6,970 nucleotides of DNA from an uncultured Eubacteriales bacterium (GCA_902478395.1 CABSKZ010000148.1:1-6970); one strand, 5' to 3'. Counted from the first letter of the stretch, positions 1 through 6,150 are shown. Notes: generated from the sequence alone by a model not told the origin. Numbers and translations: made by a program.

Positions 1-2
1 GG

Positions 3-695
3 CTCAGTGTCAGTCGTGGAACGGGCACATCGGCTTCGGTTGTGCTGGTAAATCCGGCGGGGGAACGGACCTTTCTGCATTGCCAGGGAGCAAATGCGAA
101 GTTTACGGAGGAACAAGTAAACTACGGCGTTTTGAAGGAATCTAAAATCGTTTTTGTGGCAGGAAGCATGCTGATGCCGTCATTTGACGGAGAACCATGT
201 GCAAAGGTTTTAAAAAAATGCCGTGAGTTGGGGAAAACCACAGTGCTCGATAGCGCATGGGATGATACAGGGCGCTGGATGGAGGTTCTGAAACCATGTA
301 TGCCATATATCGACTACTTTATCCCCAGCATTGAGGAAGCACAGATGTTCGCGGGCTGTGATGCGCCTGAAGATATTGCAGATTGCTTTTTTGAAGCGGG
401 AGTCGGTCATGTTGTTATTAAAATGGGGAAGCAGGGCTGTTATGTACGTGAAAGCAAAAACACAGAAGGCTATATGCTCCCAACCTATGGGCATGTGAAA
501 CCGGTGGACACAACTGGAGCCGGAGATTCCTTCTGTGCAGGATTCCTATACGGCCTGTCCCAGGGAATGAACATGAGGGAAAGCGCCCGTTTTGCCAATG
601 CGGTCGGCACACACTGCATTATGGCGGTCGGAGCGACAACCGGAATCCGTCCCTATGCGGAAATAAAAAAATTCATGGAGGAAAATGCGCTATGA
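3..695 (+). CDS. PfkB-family (ribokinase-like) sugar kinase, 5' truncated by window edge
   Basis: This is an ATP-dependent cytoplasmic sugar kinase of the ribokinase/PfkB family, which phosphorylates a sugar hydroxyl. The frame is open back to base 3. The residues before the first GTG (42) read GTGTSASV and join smoothly to VNPAGERTF, a typical internal PfkB stretch, so 42 is not the real start. About 230 residues are visible; the family is usually about 300-320, so roughly 80-90 N-terminal residues lie outside the window. The C-terminal signature DTTGAGDSFCAGF lies at about 507-545. It contains the anion hole GAGD and the catalytic Asp. The motif FIPSIEEA replaces the more usual N-E-E-E-A form, with Ser for Asn. 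The last bases overlap the next gene by 4 (ATGA), which suggests translational coupling. The substrate is not readable. Fructose, a pentulose or another ketose would fit the neighbouring isomerase and dehydrogenase, but that is inference. Confidence 0.93.
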   Translation, partial: LSVSRGTGTSASVVLVNPAGERTFLHCQGANAKFTEEQVNYGVLKESKIVFVAGSMLMPSFDGEPCAKVLKKCRELGKTTVLDSAWDDTGRWMEVLKPCMPYIDYFIPSIEEAQMFAGCDAPEDIADCFFEAGVGHVVIKMGKQGCYVRESKNTEGYMLPTYGHVKPVDTTGAGDSFCAGFLYGLSQGMNMRESARFANAVGTHCIMAVGATTGIRPYAEIKKFMEENAL

Positions 696-1216
696 TTGGT
701 CAGGAAGAATACAATGCGGCAGTGAAACGCACACTGGAATATTTTGAAAAAGCTAATATTATTTTAACTGATGCGGAAAAACAAAAAATCGAAGTGGCAG
801 ATTTCGGCCTTGCAGATTTAAAAAACACAGGCTTGCAGATTCTTACCTATGTGAATACGGAACGGGTCTGTGCGAAAGAAATGGTGCTGTTCCCGCACCA
901 GACCTGCCCGGAGCACCGGCATCCTCCGGTAAATGGCGGCGACGGAAAGGAAGAAACCTTCCGCTGCCGTTGGGGGGAAGTTTATCTTTATGTTGAAGGT
1001 GACCCGGCAACACCGCCTGCCGTACAGCACCCGGACGGTGATTATACCGTATTTCATGAAATTAAACTGACGCCAGGAGAACAGTACACGCTGTATCCAA
1101 ATACCAAGCACTGGTTTCAGGCTGGAAAAGATGGAGCGGTCGTTTCCGAATTTTCTACACGGAGCATGGATGAGGCGGATGTTTTTACCGACACGAATAT
1201 AAAGAGGGTGGAGTAG
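692..1216 (+). CDS. D-lyxose ketol-isomerase family protein (cupin)
   Basis: This 174-residue single-domain cupin resembles the D-lyxose/D-mannose isomerase family (Bacillus YdaE type, about 167 residues). These enzymes interconvert aldoses and ketoses (D-lyxose/D-xylulose, D-mannose/D-fructose) using a bound divalent metal. Visible family features are the stretch FPHQTCPEHRHPP around residues 67-79, KEETFRCRWGEVYLY at 86-100 and YPNTKHWFQAG at 135-145. The likely metal ligands are His75, His77, Glu88 and His140, whose spacing matches what I recall of the family. The start is ATG 692, with GGAGG at 677-681 ten bases upstream, inside the end of the kinase gene. The stop is followed directly by the next start, so this is the middle gene of a tight operon. 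Family assignment is firm. The actual sugar is uncertain, because members act on several aldoses. Confidence 0.9.
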   Translation: MIGQEEYNAAVKRTLEYFEKANIILTDAEKQKIEVADFGLADLKNTGLQILTYVNTERVCAKEMVLFPHQTCPEHRHPPVNGGDGKEETFRCRWGEVYLYVEGDPATPPAVQHPDGDYTVFHEIKLTPGEQYTLYPNTKHWFQAGKDGAVVSEFSTRSMDEADVFTDTNIKRVE

Positions 1217-2383
1217 ATGGGATTCAAAAAGGCGGTAATGTATGGTGCGGGCAACATAGGAAGAGGATTTATTGGCCAGCTTTTGTATGAATCCGGTTAC
1301 GAGGTGTGCTTTATTGACGTAAATCAAAAATTGATAAAACAGCTGAATACAGAAAAGGAATATCCGGTCCGTTTACTTGACGATGACGGCTATGAAGAAA
1401 CGCTGGTGCGCAATGTGCGTGCGGTTGACGGAAACGATATCGATGCGGTGGCACAGGCGATTGCAGAAGCAGATATATGTGCCACTGCGGTCGGCGTCAA
1501 TGTGCTGAAATTTACTGCTGAACCGTTCCGCCAGGGAATCATCCGGCGCTTTGCAGCTGGCGGCGGTCCGCTCAATATCATAATTTGTGAAAATTTAATT
1601 GGCGCGGATATTTACCTAAAAAAACTGATTTCAGAGAAAATGTCAGAGGAAGAACAAGACTGCCTGCAGCATGTCGGGTTTGTGGAAGCATCTGTCGGGC
1701 GGATGGTTCCGGTTCAGACTCCGGAAATGCAGGATGGAAATCCGCTGAGAATCTGTACAGAACGTTTTTGTCAGCTACCGGTAGACCGGGCGGCATTTCG
1801 TGGAGAGATTCCGCCAATTAAAAACATGGTTCCATTTGAACCCTTTTCCTATTATATCGAACGCAAGCTGTTCATTCACAATATGGGGCACGCAACTGCT
1901 GCCTACTTCGGTAAGCTGGCTGGCTGTGAATACATATGGCAGGCGATGGAGCGGCCGGAGATCGTGCTGTGTGTGCTGCGGGCTATGCTGGAATCTGCCG
2001 TAGCTCTGAGTAAAAAATATAATGTGCCGTTCATGGAACTACATAGCCATATTGAAGATTTGCTGCATCGTTTTTCGAACCACGCACTGGGAGATACCGT
2101 AGACCGTGTAGGCGGAGATATCAAACGGAAGCTGTCCCTAAATGACAGGCTTGCGGGTGCATACCGGCTGTGTAAAGAAGAAGGGGTGGACAATTCCTGT
2201 ATCGCGCTGGCAATTGCGGCTTCTCTCTCGTTCTCAAGAGAAGGGGAACCAAAATATGATACAGAGGAAATTCTCTGTGAATTTATGGAGTTGGACAAAA
2301 ACGGCACCGATTATTGCCGAATTATGAAGCTATACCAGGCTTTGCAGGAAAAGAGCTTTGGTTTGGTAAGCCGTGCGGGATAA
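1217..2383 (+). CDS. mtlD: Mannitol-1-phosphate 5-dehydrogenase family protein (MtlD-like)
   Basis: This 388-residue cytoplasmic oxidoreductase is close in length to E. coli MtlD (382) and far shorter than the fructuronate and tagaturonate reductases (about 480). The N-terminal Rossmann motif is GAGNIGRGFIG at residues 10-20. An EN pair is at 125-126, as expected in the family. The signature ERKLFIHNMGHATAAY spans about 215-230 and carries the catalytic Lys217 with Asn222 and His225 (K-x4-N-x2-H). The family reaction is NAD-dependent interconversion of mannitol 1-phosphate and fructose 6-phosphate. The start ATG abuts the previous stop, and its purine-rich site GAGGGTGGAG (about 1204-1213) lies in the end of the isomerase gene. 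No mannitol PTS gene is in the window, so import of mannitol as mannitol 1-phosphate is not supported here. The enzyme may instead serve the kinase and isomerase in reducing or oxidising a phosphorylated sugar. The symbol marks the family, not a proven substrate. Confidence 0.9.
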   Translation: MGFKKAVMYGAGNIGRGFIGQLLYESGYEVCFIDVNQKLIKQLNTEKEYPVRLLDDDGYEETLVRNVRAVDGNDIDAVAQAIAEADICATAVGVNVLKFTAEPFRQGIIRRFAAGGGPLNIIICENLIGADIYLKKLISEKMSEEEQDCLQHVGFVEASVGRMVPVQTPEMQDGNPLRICTERFCQLPVDRAAFRGEIPPIKNMVPFEPFSYYIERKLFIHNMGHATAAYFGKLAGCEYIWQAMERPEIVLCVLRAMLESAVALSKKYNVPFMELHSHIEDLLHRFSNHALGDTVDRVGGDIKRKLSLNDRLAGAYRLCKEEGVDNSCIALAIAASLSFSREGEPKYDTEEILCEFMELDKNGTDYCRIMKLYQALQEKSFGLVSRAG

Positions 2384-2392
2384 ATATTTTTG

Positions 2393-2440
2393 AATATAGA
2401 AGAACCCTGGTGTCGTTTGATACCAGGATTTTTCTATATT
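2393..2440 (+). terminator. Long hairpin terminator after the sugar operon, probably bidirectional
   Basis: Arms 2393-2414 and 2419-2440 pair over 22 positions with a single C-A mismatch and two G-U pairs around a GTTT loop. The GC-rich core CCTGG/CCAGG is followed by ATTTTTCT, the T-tract of an intrinsic terminator on the + strand. The outer arm is AT-rich and symmetric (AATATAGAA/TTCTATATT), so the - strand transcript also has a U-run after the core. It begins 9 bases after the mtlD-like stop. Confidence 0.9.
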
Positions 2441-2505
2441 ATGAAAATAACGAAATTAAACCTGCTTATTTTGTGACAAAAAATGAAATTTTATTGGGAA
2501 CGGCC

Positions 2506-2534
2506 TGTAAATTTCGAGCTTGTTCTGCTATAAT
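2506..2534 (+). promoter_or_regulatory. Extended -10 promoter for the amidase gene
   Basis: A perfect TATAAT at 2529-2534 is preceded by TG at 2526-2527 (TGCTATAAT), which is an extended -10 element. The -35 is poor: TGTAAA at 2506-2511 with a 17-base spacer matches the consensus at about three positions, as is common when an extended -10 is present. The predicted transcript starts near 2541, giving a leader of about 33 bases that holds the ribosome binding site. It lies after the upstream terminator, so the amidase is expressed separately from the sugar operon. Confidence 0.75.
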
Positions 2535-2558
2535 AGATATAGAGTTTGTTTTAATCCC

Positions 2559-2564
2559 AGGAGG
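2559..2564 (+). promoter_or_regulatory. Ribosome binding site that fixes the TTG start of the amidase
   Basis: AGGAGG is followed after 9 bases by TTG 2574. No ATG or GTG in this frame has a comparable site. An upstream in-frame ATG near 2520 lies before the promoter's expected transcript start, so it would not be in the message. Confidence 0.8.
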
Positions 2565-2573
2565 CAGTTCAAA

Positions 2574-3215
2574 TTGATTCGGACCGAACCGATAGAAATT
2601 AGAAAAACTACATATAAAAGAAAAAGGACAAAAAGGAAACGGAATTTCAGACTAAGATTGCTGATTGCCGTAATTTTATTTATATTAGCAAGCATATTTG
2701 TTATAAATATTGTCACGAAAGGGCCAAAACACGTTCCGGCTCCGACAGAATATCAGATTCAATTTAACCGGACGCCGCTGAACCGAACGGCGAAGGATAT
2801 TCGCTACATCGTCATTCATGATACCGACAACAAAGACAGGGGCGCGGACGCAATGCGGCATTACCGCTATTTCAACAGCGCGGACCAACGTTCGAGCGCC
2901 GACTTTTTTGTGGATGACAAGACTGTTTTACGCGTAAATGATTATTATTCCTATTACACCTGGCATTGCGGCGACGGAAATGGGAAAAATGGCATTACGA
3001 ACCGGAACAGCATCGGGGTCGAGATTTGTGTCAACCGCGACGGCAACTATAAAAAAGCGCAGGAAAATGCTGTCGAACTAGTGAAGCAGCTCATGACGGA
3101 ACTGGAGATAGATATTGGACATGTTGTAACCCACAGGGACGCAAGCGGCAAGGATTGTCCTCGTTCCATGCCGGAAAAGCAATGGGAACAGTTCAAAAAC
3201 AGACTTAAGGATTAA
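2574..3215 (+). CDS. Membrane-anchored N-acetylmuramoyl-L-alanine amidase (Amidase_2 fold)
   Basis: This 213-residue protein starts at TTG 2574. It would cleave the bond between N-acetylmuramic acid and L-alanine in peptidoglycan, outside the membrane. A very basic N-terminus (KRKRTKRKRNFRLR, about 17-28) precedes one hydrophobic segment at about 29-47. This is a type II anchor (cytoplasmic N-terminus) with no signal-peptidase site evident. The catalytic domain starts near residue 75. IRYIVIHDTDN supplies zinc ligand His82, and VVTHRDASGKDCP supplies His187, Lys193 and Cys195. The H-x7-C spacing with Lys two residues before Cys matches T7 lysozyme-type amidases. NSIGVEICVN is the typical central strand. 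All expected catalytic residues are present, so it looks active. It carries no SPOR, LysM or SH3 wall-binding domain. The role could be wall turnover, recycling or sporulation; the sequence does not decide. The araC gene follows 22 bases after the stop and may be cotranscribed. Confidence 0.9.
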   Translation: MIRTEPIEIRKTTYKRKRTKRKRNFRLRLLIAVILFILASIFVINIVTKGPKHVPAPTEYQIQFNRTPLNRTAKDIRYIVIHDTDNKDRGADAMRHYRYFNSADQRSSADFFVDDKTVLRVNDYYSYYTWHCGDGNGKNGITNRNSIGVEICVNRDGNYKKAQENAVELVKQLMTELEIDIGHVVTHRDASGKDCPRSMPEKQWEQFKNRLKD

Positions 3216-3237
3216 ACGGATAGGGGAGGTTCGCCGT

Positions 3238-4104
3238 ATGAAGCAATACAGGGCGCAGGACTGGCTTGGGGAAACGGAAAACATCAACGTGCAGAAAAAC
3301 TGTGTGCAAAACAGTGAAAGTCCGCATACGCACGATTTTATTGAGCTTGTATATATTTATGCTGGAGCCGGGCAGCATTGCATCGGCGGAAAAAATTATG
3401 GTGTTTCGAAGGGAAACCTGCTGTTTATCAACTATAATCAAACACACTCCTTCCGCGTGGACGGAGAAATGACCTACATCAACTTTCTGTTGAAGCCAGA
3501 GTTTATGAGTGCCGAGTTATTAAATTCCGAAACGATTTTTGAGATTTTCCGCCTGTCCTTGTTCGATGAATTTCAAAGTGAATTTGAGAACGAACCGCCG
3601 ATCGTCCGATTCGAAGGACGGGAAATCATCGAAATAGAGAATATCATAGAGGTTATGCTGGATGAAATTAACGGAAAGAAGATGGGCTACCGCTCCATTT
3701 TAAAAGGTTATATGCAGGTTGTTTTTGCTATGTTGCTGAGAAAACTGAAATCACAGGGTGGGGAACACACGGCTAGCCGTTATCTGGGAAATATAACGCC
3801 GGAAATTTTAAAATACATAGATGATAACTACCGGGAACACCTGACGCTTTCGGAGCTTGCAGAAAAATGTTTCTATAATCCATCTTACTTCAGCCGTATA
3901 TTCAAGGCTTGTTTTGGCCGTACATTTAAAGCCTATATCCAGGAAAAACGGATTGCGGAAGCGTCGCGCTTGCTGCTGGAAACCAGCCTTTCCATTGAAG
4001 AAATCGGCTCCAGAGTCGGATATGCAGATAAAAAACAGTTTTACAAGACATTTAAAGAACTAACCGGTAACACGCCGAACGCAATGCGAACAGGGAAAAA
4101 ATAG
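3238..4104 (+). CDS. AraC-family transcriptional regulator with cupin sensor domain
   Basis: This 288-residue cytoplasmic DNA-binding regulator has an N-terminal AraC-type cupin sensor (about 20-110). Its features are SPHTHDFIELVYIYAG at 28-43, GKNYGVSKGNLLFINYNQTH at 51-70 and a helical linker at about 126-172. The C-terminal double helix-turn-helix domain runs from about 187 to 285. The first helix pair (203-224) contains LTLSELAEKCF and SYFSRIFK. The second (251-273) contains LSIEEIGSRVGY and QFYKTFKELTG, followed by the usual TPNAMR end. Length and architecture match sugar-responsive activators of this family. The start ATG has GGGGAGG at 3223-3229, 8 bases upstream. It probably shares the amidase transcript. 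Placed directly before the ARH gene, whose promoter has a weak -35, it is the natural candidate to activate that promoter in response to a small-molecule ligand, likely a sugar. The effector is unknown. Confidence 0.93.
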   Translation: MKQYRAQDWLGETENINVQKNCVQNSESPHTHDFIELVYIYAGAGQHCIGGKNYGVSKGNLLFINYNQTHSFRVDGEMTYINFLLKPEFMSAELLNSETIFEIFRLSLFDEFQSEFENEPPIVRFEGREIIEIENIIEVMLDEINGKKMGYRSILKGYMQVVFAMLLRKLKSQGGEHTASRYLGNITPEILKYIDDNYREHLTLSELAEKCFYNPSYFSRIFKACFGRTFKAYIQEKRIAEASRLLLETSLSIEEIGSRVGYADKKQFYKTFKELTGNTPNAMRTGKK

Positions 4105-4116
4105 GGTCTAGCAAGT

Positions 4117-4137
4117 AAAAAACGCCTACTGTTTTTT
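4117..4137 (+). repeat. AT inverted repeat in the araC-ARH gap
   Basis: AAAAAAC (4117-4123) and GTTTTTT (4131-4137) are exact reverse complements around a 7-base centre. It follows the araC stop by 12 bases and lies over the -35 region of the next promoter. As a stem it is weak (one G-C pair), so it could be a poor terminator ending in T6. It could also simply mark a protein-binding region. No function is proven. Confidence 0.4.
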
Positions 4138-4157
4138 GGATTATGATGCGGTATAAT
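4129..4157 (+). promoter_or_regulatory. Promoter of the ARH-family gene, activator-dependent type
   Basis: A perfect TATAAT lies at 4152-4157. The hexamer 17 bases upstream (CTGTTT, 4129-4134) barely resembles TTGACA, and there is no TG extension. A good -10 with a bad -35 is typical of promoters that need an activator. The AraC-family gene ends only 47 bases before this -10. The predicted transcript start is about 4163-4165, leaving a leader of about 25 bases. Confidence 0.6.
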
Positions 4158-4176
4158 GGGGACATCAAACAAAATC

Positions 4177-4183
4177 AGGAGGG
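4177..4183 (+). promoter_or_regulatory. Ribosome binding site that fixes the ARH start
   Basis: AGGAGGG sits 5 bases before ATG 4189. The alternative ATG at 4156 is part of the -10 box itself (TATAATG) and precedes the expected transcript start, so 4189 is the start. Confidence 0.85.
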
Positions 4184-4188
4184 ATTTC

Positions 4189-5754
4189 ATGTTATCTTTT
4201 GAGCAATTAAAAGACAAAATTTATGGATGCTGGAACGGAAAAAATATAGGAGGCGTGTTGGGCGCACCATTCGAGGCGTACCGCCAGTTAAACGACGTCA
4301 CATTTTATGTTCAGAAAGATTTGGAAGGCAATCCGCCCCCGAATGATGATCTGGATTTACAGCTCGTCTGGCTGGCAGCGGTGGAGAAGTATGGCCGGCA
4401 GATTGACGCGAAAATCTTAGGGGAATACTGGCTGTCTTACATAACGCCGAATTGGGTGGAGTATGGTACCGGAAAATGCAACATGGGCGCCGGTATGATG
4501 CCACCAGTATCGGGCTATGTAGCAAATCCATACAGAGACAGCTGCGGCTGTTTTATCCGTTCTGAAATCTGGGCGTGCCTGTGTCCGGGGCATCCTGAGC
4601 TTGCTGTGCGCTACGCCTACGAGGATGCAATTGTTGACCATGCCGGAGAAGGAATGTACGGTGAAATTTTCTGCGCTGCTGTACAAAGCGCTGCGTTTGT
4701 CGAAAGCGATAAAATGAAACTGATTGAAATCGGCCTTTCCTATTTACCGGAAAACTGTGGCGTTGCGAAAGCCATCCGTCTTGTGCTAGAGGCCTATCAA
4801 AACGGCGTTCCATATCAGGAAACCAGAATCAGGTTGCTGACGGAGATCACTGGTAGTTTTGGACTTCAAATGGTAAATTTGAAAAATTTTGACGACGGGC
4901 TGCCGCTTGGCAATTCAGGTTATGATGCGCCGAGCAATATCGGAATCGTCATCATCGGCTGGCTTTATGGTGAAGATGATTTTGGAAAAAGCCTCTGCAT
5001 CGCGGTCAACTGCGGAGAGGATACAGACTGCACTGCGGCTACGCTTGGCGCAATTCTGGGAATTGTACATGGCAACAGCAATCTGCCGGAGGAATGGTTA
5101 AAGCCAATCGGCGGTGTTATCACAACATGCTGTATCAATTTGACAAGCGGCATCTCTGTCCCCAAATCCATATCGGAACTTTCCGACAGGGTAATGCGCA
5201 ATATTCCGTCGTTCCTTGGCTATGAATTTTGTGATGTTCTCCAGGGGACAGGGTTTAGCGTGAAAACTTGTGACAGAGATGAACTAAAATATGACAGTAC
5301 AGACTACAGTAAGCCCTATTTAAATGGTGTAAATCAGAAAGTTGGGCTTTCCATAAAAGAATTGTTAGAGATGGGGCCTTTTGCCGTAAAATATCAGTTT
5401 ACAACGTTTGATGCGATTCTCGATTATTGCAGTGAACCCTTCATCAAGGTGAATGAACCGAGAAAGCTGAAATTAAAACTGTTTTATAATGGAATGACAC
5501 GGCATCAGCAATGGGTGGATATCAAACTGTATACGCCGGACGGGGTAACCGTCATCCAAGGAGACCGTTTTTCTGGTTCCCTGCAAAATCTCCACACCTA
5601 CGAATTGCAGTTTGAATTTGATGTGTTGGCCGAAGCAATCCACGATTCCCGCATAGAAATACTGATTGATGTTTCAGTTGCCGGTCGGCACACAGCGGGG
5701 ATGATGAAAGCGGTTCTGTTTCCGAATGGCAGGACAGAGATAAAAGAAAATTAA
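4189..5754 (+). CDS. ADP-ribosylglycohydrolase (ARH/DraG) family protein with C-terminal extension
   Basis: This 521-residue cytoplasmic protein has no signal peptide. The helical ARH domain spans about 5-315. It opens with KIYGCWNGKNIGGVLGAPFE (9-28), the family's start motif. The first metal motif is NDDLD at 52-56, a middle conserved stretch is IRSEIWACLCPG at 123-134, and the second metal motif is GEDTDCTAATLG at 276-287. Canonical ARH enzymes bind two Mg ions through T-D-D and D-T-D-T. Here the aspartates are kept (53, 54, 278, 280), but Thr becomes Asn52 and Cys281. A C-terminal part (about 330-521) with alternating strand-like segments (KLKLKLFYNG, QWVDIKLYTPDG) looks like a beta-sandwich, beyond the usual 300-350 residue ARH length. 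The family removes ADP-ribose from proteins or small molecules. This divergent form beside sugar enzymes and an AraC regulator may instead be a glycoside or nucleoside hydrolase. That is inference. Confidence 0.88.
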   Translation: MLSFEQLKDKIYGCWNGKNIGGVLGAPFEAYRQLNDVTFYVQKDLEGNPPPNDDLDLQLVWLAAVEKYGRQIDAKILGEYWLSYITPNWVEYGTGKCNMGAGMMPPVSGYVANPYRDSCGCFIRSEIWACLCPGHPELAVRYAYEDAIVDHAGEGMYGEIFCAAVQSAAFVESDKMKLIEIGLSYLPENCGVAKAIRLVLEAYQNGVPYQETRIRLLTEITGSFGLQMVNLKNFDDGLPLGNSGYDAPSNIGIVIIGWLYGEDDFGKSLCIAVNCGEDTDCTAATLGAILGIVHGNSNLPEEWLKPIGGVITTCCINLTSGISVPKSISELSDRVMRNIPSFLGYEFCDVLQGTGFSVKTCDRDELKYDSTDYSKPYLNGVNQKVGLSIKELLEMGPFAVKYQFTTFDAILDYCSEPFIKVNEPRKLKLKLFYNGMTRHQQWVDIKLYTPDGVTVIQGDRFSGSLQNLHTYELQFEFDVLAEAIHDSRIEILIDVSVAGRHTAGMMKAVLFPNGRTEIKEN

Positions 5755-5805
5755 GCAAAAACGGATTTCGATAAATAGTACATGCCGAGGTTCATATGAA
5801 CTAGT

Positions 5806-5852
5806 ATTCTTTGGCAGTATATTGACGTAATATACTGCCAAAGAATTTTTGT
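5806..5852 (+). terminator. Strong intrinsic terminator after the ARH gene
   Basis: Arms 5806-5823 and 5829-5846 are perfectly complementary over 18 bases (starting ATTCTTTGGCAG), with a 5-base loop GACGT, followed by TTTTGTT. It starts 51 bases after the ARH stop. On the - strand the hairpin is not followed by a U-run, so it mainly serves the + strand. Confidence 0.9.
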
Positions 5853-5877
5853 TATTGATTGAAAGTCCGAGTATGTA

Positions 5878-5897
5878 AGCCGTCTTAAAAGACGGCT
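5878..5897. repeat. Perfect inverted repeat between the convergent genes
   Basis: AGCCGTCTT and AAGACGGCT flank a 2-base centre, giving at least a 7-bp GC-rich stem with a 6-base loop. It lies 6 bases beyond the stop of the cysteine-rich gene on the - strand. On the + strand it is followed by CATGTTTTA. Neither side has a long T-run, so it is a weak terminator or a 3' end stabiliser rather than a classical terminator. Confidence 0.6.
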
Positions 5898-5903
5898 CAT
5901 GTT

Positions 5904-6128
5904 TTACCGACAGTCACAGGAGAAATCCCCGTCATGGGTCTCACGCTCTCTGCAATCATGATTATCGCGGCAACAGTTACAGCCACAGCAATCACAGCCA
6001 GAACCACCAAAAAGCGCATCTACATCATTTTCTAGATGACGCCTTGTGCAGGGAGTCATACGGCGAACAGTCGGGCATCCGTTGGAGCGGGAACCTCTAC
6101 CACCAAAAATATTACAAATGCCACACAT
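5904..6128 (-). CDS. Small cysteine-rich protein, function unknown
   Basis: I do not recognise this family. The protein has 74 residues with 13 cysteines. Cys2 and Cys5 form a C-x2-C at the N-terminus (MCGICNIFGG), single cysteines lie at 18 and 27, and a dense cluster CDCCGCNCC spans 45-53. Cys59 and a final CDC at 71-73 follow. A charged central segment (RRHLENDVDALF) separates the two parts. There is no signal peptide or membrane segment. ATG 6128 is chosen because GGAGG (6137-6141) lies 8 bases upstream. A TTG at 6143 that extends the frame would overlap that site. A promoter precedes it, and a hairpin follows the stop closely, so it has the marks of an expressed gene. Metal binding (zinc, copper or iron-sulfur) or a disulfide-linked structural role would fit, but nothing shows which. 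It could be a chance frame, though that would not explain the promoter and binding site. Confidence 0.62.
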   Translation of the reverse strand: MCGICNIFGGRGSRSNGCPTVRRMTPCTRRHLENDVDALFGGSGCDCCGCNCCRDNHDCRERETHDGDFSCDCR

Positions 6129-6136
6129 AAAACATA

Positions 6137-6141
6137 CCTCC
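6137..6141 (-). promoter_or_regulatory. Ribosome binding site of the cysteine-rich gene
   Basis: The - strand reads TTGGAGGT here, with 8 bases between GGAGG and ATG 6128. This supports the gene being real and the choice of the ATG. Confidence 0.7.
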
Positions 6142-6150
6142 AATCAATAT

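Noticed and set aside
42..44. GTG as the start of the sugar kinase
   Set aside because: The frame is open to the window edge, the upstream residues match the PfkB fold, and no ribosome binding site precedes it.
818..1327. 169-residue frame on the - strand
   Set aside because: It is fully antisense to the isomerase and dehydrogenase genes, matches no recognisable family and has no binding site; the + strand products are clear.
1903..2307. 134-residue - strand frame
   Set aside because: It is a shadow of the MtlD-like gene; its composition (serine-rich) is typical of antisense frames.
2314..2577. 87-residue + strand frame crossing the mtlD-like stop
   Set aside because: It runs through the terminator hairpin and promoter region with no family resemblance and no suitable binding site.
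5806..5897. CRISPR repeats or an insertion sequence end
   Set aside because: The two inverted repeats are unrelated to each other, there is no spacer periodicity, and no transposase is present.
6129..6143. TTG 6143 as the start of the cysteine-rich protein
   Set aside because: It would place the start codon over the ribosome binding site GGAGG; ATG 6128 has correct spacing.
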